Source: Azolla caroliniana | Taxonomy: Eukaryota; Polypodiophyta | Assembly: GCA_043228905.1 (NCBI GenBank) | Contig: JBHGNT010000017.1 | Span: forward strand, 16,120,001 to 16,184,000 | Direction: 5' to 3' | Length of the DNA: 64,000 bases | In this document: in pieces, positions 57,514-64,000 of the stretch | Layout: each line of letters begins with the position of its first letter | Position numbering within the stretch: the first letter of the stretch is position 1 | Translations under genes and position numbers: made by a program | Notes under the pieces: generated by a model | Told to the model about the DNA's origin: nothing | What the model saw: the letters and a program-made list of their open reading frames with translations, nothing else | Database searches by the model: none

Positions 57514-58150
57514 CTATCCCCCTTAACCCCTTAAGAAGACGAGTGTAATGAGTCAGCACTGATTGCGAACCGGGTTTGTTTGGATACTTTCGGTGGAAAT
57601 CAGCAAGAAGATCTTGAGCATTGGGGACATGCTCGATGGGTTCCCAAGTACGTTCGCTCGGACTATAGCCGAGCCAATCGATCAAATAATAAAGTTTGTT
57701 GTGAACAAGTTTGGAATTGAGGACGGTAGCAACTTCATACTCCGGGCCGGCGTCCAACTCAAGCGGGGGTGGCGGTGGTGTAACACAATCGGGAATAGTG
57801 TTTGCTTTATAAGTTTCAAGAAGAGAACTATGGAAAACCGGATGTATCTGAAGATGAGGAGGGAGATCAAGGCAGAATGTGACATCATTAACCTTACCAG
57901 TAATACGGAAAGGACTGAGTCGTCGATAATCCAACTTGTCACACGATCGAGTAGTCTTGATGTGATGACGTAAGAGCCATACTCGATCTCCGATGGCAAA
58001 AGTGGAGGGAAGCCGATGATGATCCACATAAGTCTTCTGTGTGTGTTGAGCATGACGAAGATGAGTAGAGAGATCTAGCTGGATCTTGCGTAGCCTCTCC
58101 AAATGATCCTCGGCACGAGGATTGGTAGGTAGCTCTGGGGTGTTGATCAC
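57506..58150 (-). pseudogene. Chromovirus integrase C-terminus and chromodomain
   Basis: The frame carries the end of integrase (VWLLRHHIKTTRSCDKLDYR, FHSSLLETYK) and a chromodomain: LNSKLVHNKLYYLIDWLGY then SERTWEPIEHVPNAQDLL. The chromodomain places the element in the chromoviruses and is thought to guide integration to particular chromatin. The stop lies in the 3' LTR. Confidence 0.92.
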
Positions 58151-58299
58151 CGACCAACGAGGATGAGAACCGGTATAAGTGTAAAATGGGGAGACCCGAG
58201 TCGAGGAGTGAACAACATTATTATACGCAAACTCCGCAAAGTGGAGAATCTCGGCCCAATCGTCCTGTTGATAACTCAGAAAACTCTGGAGATATTGTT

Positions 58300-59115
58300 C
58301 TAGCGTTTGGTTTGTTCGTTCGGCCTACCCATTGGTCTAGGGATGGTAGCCGGAGGAGAGGTTGCAAGAGACCTTGATCATCTTGAAGAGATGCTGCCAA
58401 AATTTGGAAACGAATTGAGGGCCTCGGTCATTGATGATATTGTTTGGGAGGCCATGATGTCGAAATACCTCATGCATGACAAGGGCGGCGGTTTCCTCGC
58501 TAGTGATGGCCTTAGTACACGACACAAAATGTGCCATCTTAGTATATCGATTGAAGACGGTTAAAATAGCATCGAACCCCTTCGAGACTGGCAGATCTGT
58601 GATAAAATCAAGACAAATAGACTGCCACGGCTTACTTGGAATTGGTAAGGGTTGCAACAAGCCATATGGATGGTGTTGTGGCATCTTTGCTCGATAGCAA
58701 GCATCACAAGTTCGAACGTAGTCATCGACAAAACGTCGCATATGGGGCCACCAAAAAGATCGTTGAACTAGATCCAACGTCTTAGTACTACTGAAATGTC
58801 CCGCCGTATGGGTGTCGTGACAACTTTGGACGATTTGAAGGCGACAGGAGCAATCAGGGACATATACAAGTTTTTTAAAGAATAACAAACCATCATGATA
58901 TTCGAATTGTCGGTAGTCCATACATGGTTGTTGAGACTGGGAGCAGGATGCCCGAGAGGTATCAATGTGCGCCAGAATGTCTTGAGCAAAACAATCCGTC
59001 TTCAAGTTCGCATGTATGGCATTAGTAATCCGGGAATCCATTGGGGTGTGAAAAATCCGTGTTGTGTGCAATTGTGTTGGTCCCAAGATTACTTGCTTTT
59101 GATTATCAAACGTTG
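58300..59115 (-). pseudogene. Chromovirus integrase zinc-binding domain and catalytic core
   Basis: HHCC-type zinc finger (CHDTHTAGHF...CDACYRAK), then the core: CLDFITDLPVSKGFDAILTV (first Asp), INDRGPQFVSKFW (second Asp). The third acidic residue falls around the frame break at 58,340. It lies in a different frame from RT and RNase H. Confidence 0.92.
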
Positions 59116-59129
59116 GATCACCAGGACGA

Positions 59130-60640
59130 GGTGCAAGATATGAACGCCGTGATAGTGCATCTGCTTTTCCTTGTTGCTTCCCCGGTCGATATGTGATTTT
59201 GAAGTCAAAACGCGTGAGGAATTGAGCCTACCGAGCTTGCAGTCGATTTAGCACACGAGCGTTCTAGAAATAAGCAAGATTTTTGTGATCGCTGAAGACG
59301 ATGACCTGATGTGGAGAGCCCTCTAAGAAATGCCGCCATTGCACAAATGAATCTACGATGGCTAATAACTCCTTGTCATGTATTTTGCAGTTGATTTCTG
59401 TGGCATCGAATTTGTGCGAATGGAAAGCCATAGGATATAACTCTTCTTACCGAGGGTGAAATCCGATGTGTCAGCCTCCATGATGAATGGTTTGTTTGTA
59501 TCCACATGAGCTAGAATTGGAGCTGATGTAAAGGCTTTCTTAAGATGCCGAAAAGCCATGTCCGCTTCATTGGACCAAAGGAATGCCCGTCCCTTCTTCG
59601 TAAACTGTGTGAGAGGTAAAATAATCTTCGAGTAATCTTGTATAAACTTGCGGTAGAAGTTAGCAAAACCTTGGAAACATTGTACATCTCGTAACGAACG
59701 GGGAGTTTACCACTCTAGCACAATTTTGACTTTAGCTGGATCCATGGAGATGCCCCTTGAGGAGATGACGTAGCCTAGAAATTCCACTTGCTTGCAGTCA
59801 AAGCTACATTTTTCTAGCTTGGCATAAAGACCATTCTCGCAGAGTCCTTTTAATACTAATAGTACATGAGAATCGTGCTCTTCCTGGGTTTTCGAATAAA
59901 TCAATAGATCATCCAAATAGATGATCAAACAGATATCCAAGAGGTCTCTGAATATATCATTTGCCATGTGTTGGAAGACTGCGGGTGCATTGGTTAGACC
60001 GAACGGCATAACGGTATATTGGAAATGCCCATACCGCATGCGAAAGGCGGTCTTCCATTCATCTCCTGGTCGGATCTGCATGAGGTTATATGCTCCTCGT
60101 AGATCGATTTTTGTAAAAAACTTGGCACCATTAACTCGCTCTAAAAGACTTGATATAAGAGGAAGTGCATACCTATTCCGGATGGTGACCTTATGCAAGC
60201 CGCGGTAATCAACGACGAGACGAAGTGAGCCATCTTTCTTCTTGACAAAGAAGATGGGTGCACTGGCCAGAGATTTCGAATGACGAATAAACCCGCTTGC
60301 CAAGTTCTCCTCTATGTAGGCTTGAAGGAATTCTAACTCGGTTAGTGACAAGTTGTAGATTGGTCCCCATGGTGGCTCTGCTCCTGGTTGTAAATCGATG
60401 GGACAATCGAAGGGATGATGATGAGGAAGAGTACCGGCTTTTACCTTGTCAAATATATCGGCATAAGGATGATATTTTGCCGGAAGTTGCACTAAGGATT
60501 CCTCCGAAATATTGCTGGAAGGATGTATTGATATTGCAAATAGGAACATTGCCTCCTTGTGTCCTTCTTTGCGTAGTTGACATAGTGAAATGGTCGAAAC
60601 TCGATGAGTAGATTCTTGGGGTTGTCAATATCAGACTTCT
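59130..60640 (-). pseudogene. Chromovirus reverse transcriptase and RNase H
   Basis: RT at 60,549-59,707 has the canonical series: SPIFFVKKKDGS-like stretch, LRLVVDYRGLHKVTIRN, FFTKIDLRGAYNL (motif A), FRMRYGHFQYTVMPFGLTNAP, IIYLDDLLIYS (YLDD), LEKCSFDCKQVEFLGYV. RNase H follows: PILAHVDTNKPFIMEADTSD at 59,520 and a broken stretch down to 59,130. Internal stops occur near 59,710 and in RNase H. Confidence 0.92.
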
Positions 60641-62219
60641 CTTGTTCTCAAATCTATGTCTGGATTATGTAATTCAAACCAAGGTAATCCCAGGACAATG
60701 GGATGCTCTGGATTACTAATTGTATTGAATGATACTACACACAAAAAACTACCTAGGACAACCTGAATGGGTTCTGACTCTTCTACAATATTCCCAGAAG
60801 CAATGGGACGACCATCAATGACTACTACAGATGCGGGGCAAGGAAGTTTTCTTAAGGATATCTGAGAAGCTTAGGCAAAATTTCAATCCATGAAACAGGA
60901 ATTGGCTCCAGAATCTAAAAGTGCTAGGACGTGTACTGGAGGAGTACTTTTAGTACTAACCATGACTTGGGCTAGGAACACATTGCTAATTTGCTTGGAG
61001 GGAATGAAACCACTAATGGGCTGTACAGATCTAGGGCTGTCCAACCAAACGACTCCTATTTTGGTTGGACTCAGTCGTTTAACTCTTCATCTAATTGACT
61101 AAGGATTGCAAATTTGTTTGAGATACTTGGGCTAGTAGTACTATTAATACTATCCGACACTCCTAAGGGAAGAATTGACTTGGGTTTAGTACATGCTACA
61201 ATTTGATTTACTTGTCTTGTTGGCCTATGGGGACAGTTGATTGCGATATGCCCTGGTCCACTGCAATAAAGACATAATCGATTTGCATGTCGTCGTTGCT
61301 TTTCTTCTTCCGATAACGGGCCACGTCGACGCATGATGTCGATCTCCATCGGTGTCGGAGTATTTGCTTGAGATATGTCTCGTGCAAACGGTTTAGCCGC
61401 GACTGAGGCATATGTGGGCTCCAGCCTAGGGCGTGGTATTTGTAATTGACGTTCCGAACGCCGTTCGAAAAGGCGGTTGTCGCAACGAACCGCTCAACTG
61501 TTTGCCTTTGTAAGAGACTTTGGTTCTTCGGGGAAGGTTAGAAGTAGATCTTTGACATCGTTTCACAGGCCGTAGCGAAACTGCTCCATTAGTGCCTGAT
61601 CATCCCAGGGAATATCTGAGGCGAGTAGATGGAAATCCGTCGCGTAGGCAGAGGCTGGACGATCGCCTTGACGCAATCATCGGATTTTGTTGATCGCCGT
61701 CCTGATGCTGTCTGTATCTCCAAAGCAAGCTTTAAACTCGCTAATAAAGTCTTCAAAGTTATTAAGTAAGGGCGATTGTTTTTCTAGAAGCGGAGCAAAC
61801 CATGCCAAGGCTTAGCCGCTAAGCAACGTGCCTATTAGGCTGACTCGGGATGCATCAGTGGGGTACCGAGAAGGATGCATTTGCATGACTAAGCGTACCT
61901 GATTGAGGAATCCCCTAAATTGCGATCACGTTCCATCAAATTTCACAGGAAGTCCAATCTTGGGCTCTTTATGAAATCCTTGGGGACTTGATCCTTGTTG
62001 TTGCAACGCTGCTTCGAGTTGTTGCACACGTAACACTAACTCCCCATGTTGCTATTGCAACTCCTCATGTTGTTGTTGCATTTGCTGTTTTTCTGGGGCG
62101 ATTTGTTGAAGATTCCCTAACAATAGTTGGTTTTCTTGTTCCAAGGCAACAAAATTTTCTTTTAGACACTGTAGCTCGGAGAAAACGGATTGGTATTCTT
62201 GGGCGCTAACAGAAGCCAT
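60641..62219 (-). pseudogene. Chromovirus gag and protease
   Basis: Gag starts at ATG 62217-62219 (MASVSAQEYQ) with a Gln-rich coiled-coil N-terminus. The middle is broken by stops. The knuckle CLYCSGPGHIAINC is at about 61,240-61,282. The protease active site (LALLDSGANSCFMD) is at about 60,886-60,927, DSG being 60,907-60,915, and PIVLGLPWFELHNP follows near 60,690. This is the usual gypsy gag-protease order. Confidence 0.88.
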
Positions 62220-62287
62220 TGTATAGAAAAAGGATAAGAGGATGAGGGAAACCAAAAGAAAGACTAGAGAGGGAAATTGGTTCAAAC

Positions 62288-62742
62288 TGTCAGGAATAGT
62301 AATAAAACAGAGAGAGAATTAGTACTAGAGAAGGGAAGTACTATTAGTACTAAGAGGACGGGATTGCATAAGACTCCTGAGAGAGAGAAAAAGAGAAGAG
62401 GAGAGAGAGAGAGATGGCGAGGACGAGAGAGAGAGAAAGAGAGAGATGATGATAATAGATGATATATTATGTGAAGAGTAAGTACAAAAGGGCTATGGGG
62501 CTTAAGACTGGCGTTGAACCAATTTGGTTCAAAATAATGCCTAGTGCCTTCTTTTATAGTGTTCTTAGGAGTAATCCTGAAGCTTCTAGAATGTTCTAGA
62601 GAAATCTGGAATATACATTAATTTCCTATAATAAAACTTAAATGAAAATAATATCCTACGCATTATAATAGATGGTATAATGGTCAAGAGCTCGACCCAT
62701 ATAACATAAGGTCATGGGTTCGAGTCTTGCCATATCATGGTA
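62288..62742 (-). repeat. Chromovirus 5' LTR (455 bp)
   Basis: It begins TGTCAGGAATAG on the + strand and ends CATATCATGGTA, where the other LTR has CATGACA, so this terminus carries substitutions. A tRNA-like motif lies at 62,672-62,738. Confidence 0.9.
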
Positions 62743-63209
62743 GTACGGGGTTGTCGTTCTCTCACCACATACACCTTTGTACATATGGTAAACGTCGGTC
62801 GCGAGGAGGGCTCACATTGTCTCTTCAAGCTTGGGCGATCTGGAGGTCCCTTACCATTTTCTTTAATTCTTCTAATGCCGACCATCCAGACGACCCTTCT
62901 ACAATGTTGGTTGAGGGTGGCGGGCCCGTATTGCCTCGCCTTCTCGTCCCTTTGACCTTGGTAGGCCCCTCCATTGTTCTGCCTTCATAGGTTTGGCCAC
63001 TTGACGAACTCTCATCGTTCCACTCATGTCTCTTATTGAAGCGGCTGCAAACCCTTTTTATCGTGGTCCAATCTATTGTGAGCCCATCTTCTGTCTCGAG
63101 GAGGAGACCCACCTTCTCCCGGTCTCAGACATCAACAACTTTAATGAGCAATAAGACCTTGCTCATGTTGAGCACCGTCCTATCGAGCGCTGAGAGTTGT
63201 GCGAAGCAT
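62743..63209 (-). pseudogene. Gag N-terminal part, gag element copy 2
   Basis: On the minus strand: a segment like copy 1's WLSTLDRTVLDMSHILL (63,209-63,112), then GLLLETEDGLTIDWTTIKRVC, NTGPPPSTNIVEG, KKMVRDLQIAQA, and into the first half of the zinc knuckle (RCMW) where the chromovirus sits. Stops are present. The N-terminal end is cut at about 63,209 by the next LTR. Confidence 0.8.
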
Positions 63210-63792
63210 TGTTAAGCGCTTGGATCACACCATGATCGGTAATGAAGAAGAGCGCATCGACAAGGACGTAGTATGGCTAAAGGACCTACGAAGAGGGAAT
63301 GGCAAGAGGAAATAGGACTAAGGGACGACCAAGTGTGAAAGGTCCACACCCTAAATGTAAATGCTATATAAACCACATAGTGGTGGCTTTGTAAGGGTTC
63401 TTCCATTTGTAAAGATCTCCCTATTGATTAAGAACTCGAGCTTCCTCTCCTCCTTGTAACCTTTAAGCTTAAGAGAGATTAGTGAGGTGTTTAGTTAGAG
63501 AACACTAACCTCTCTTCCTTGTTGGCGCTAGAACTCTTAGCAAATAGGGTTAATAAACATATTCATTACTCTTATTGTCTATATTCATTACCCTATTGTT
63601 TATGAGAGCGAGCTTGAGAGAGTGAGAGAGATATCATGCTTAATCATCTATTAATCATTAAGTGATTGTGAGGCTCGGAGGTGTCCGACAACCATCTCCG
63701 TCTGATTCGCCATCAAAAGGGTGTACGCCGGTCCAAACTCCGCAAACGACATCGAGGAGTTAACTCCATCGATACATAGATCCTACACATCT
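63209..63792 (+). mobile_element. 5' LTR of another gypsy element (approximate ends)
   Basis: The gag gene of copy 2 breaks at about 63,209 (TGTTAAGCGC). A TATA box (gctatataaacc, around 63,371) and a leader follow, and the end is near CCTACACA at about 63,790, just before a primer-binding site. The remainder of the element continues past the window end, so the second LTR and the TSD cannot be checked. Confidence 0.65.
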
Positions 63793-63795
63793 ATT

Positions 63796-63813
63796 TGGCG
63801 CCACTGCCGGGGA
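63796..63813 (+). promoter_or_regulatory. Primer-binding site TGGCGCCACTGCCGGGGA
   Basis: An 18-base match to the TGGCGCCgTTGCCGGGGA-type primer-binding site typical of plant Athila/Tat gypsy elements. It fixes the + orientation of the element and its 5' LTR just to the left. Confidence 0.85.
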
Positions 63814-64000
63814 TATGATTGATGCTTGAAGTTGACTTTGAGTGGTCAAACATTCGTAGGCAACCCACTTAACGAGGGAAGAAATCGAAAGGAAATCACT
63901 ATTTATGTTAATTAATATGCCCATTATTTCACATTTTAATTAAGTTAATTTTTTGTTTTTATACTCACTATTTCACTTTTTAATTAAGTTAATTTTTAGT
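63814..64000 (+). other. 5' leader of the gypsy element
   Basis: Untranslated sequence after the primer-binding site. It ends in a repeated TTTCAC..TTTTAATTAAGTTAATTTTT unit (63,927 and 63,972), and no ORF starts before the window end. Confidence 0.55.

Larger units (their letters stand above)
57068..62742 (-). mobile_element. Complete Ty3/gypsy chromovirus (5,675 bp), TSD GTACG
   Basis: LTRs at 57068-57513 and 62288-62742 are about 97 percent alike by eye, with the main differences in the AG tract. The minus orientation is shown by the coding order (gag, protease, RT, RNase H, integrase, chromodomain) and a polypurine tract (AAGGGGTTAAGGGGGATAG) next to the left LTR. The exact 5 bp duplication GTACG flanks it. 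It lies within the zinc knuckle of the gag element. The internal genes have several stops and at least one frameshift, so it is not autonomous now, but the similar LTRs suggest a fairly recent insertion. Confidence 0.95.

Overview
This window is nuclear DNA of a flowering plant. The evidence is three spliced genes with GT-AG introns (a thylakoid lumen protein with a bipartite chloroplast transit peptide, an IQ67-domain calmodulin-binding protein and a conserved plant protein of unknown function) set in a dense matrix of Ty1/copia, Ty3/gypsy, LINE and hAT-type elements. I cannot name the species.

Layout. 0-10.6 kb is a nested retroelement block. It holds a + strand LTR element (E1) with one long coding frame broken by two stop codons, a gag gene with a zinc knuckle split by a 516 bp solo LTR, and a copia 5' half embedded in a gypsy reverse transcriptase. 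11.9-15.4 kb is TL29 (11 exons, 360 codons, + strand). 17.5-30.3 kb is a minus-strand gene of unknown function (four coding exons plus a 5' UTR intron). Its long introns hold LINE pieces, an hAT MITE and diverged tandem repeats. 30.5-31.1 kb, just upstream of that gene, is a tandem array carrying G-boxes. 31-39 kb is mostly decayed repeats with a second hAT MITE. 39.4-42.0 kb is an IQD gene (5 exons, 421 codons, + strand). 44-49 kb is a copia pol and 3' LTR split by a 1.65 kb non-autonomous LTR element. 49.6-54.6 kb is a LINE (about 5 kb) with an 18 bp target-site duplication (TSD). 55-63 kb is a gag-protease element split inside its zinc knuckle by a complete chromovirus (57,068-62,742) with a GTACG TSD. 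The right end holds the 5' LTR and primer-binding site of another gypsy element that runs off the window.

The host genes are not an operon or pathway. TL29 serves photosystem II in the lumen, IQD links calmodulin to the cytoskeleton or membrane, and the third gene is unassigned. TL29 and the unknown gene are convergent, with about 2.2 kb between their stop codons. The clearest results are exact insertion boundaries: five with full TSDs plus one with a 4-of-5 match. The most hypothesis-rich observations are the antisense tRNA-like motifs at the same place in two LTR families, the two-stop E1 frame, the CT repeat that sets the frame of an upstream ATG in TL29, and the G-box tandem array.
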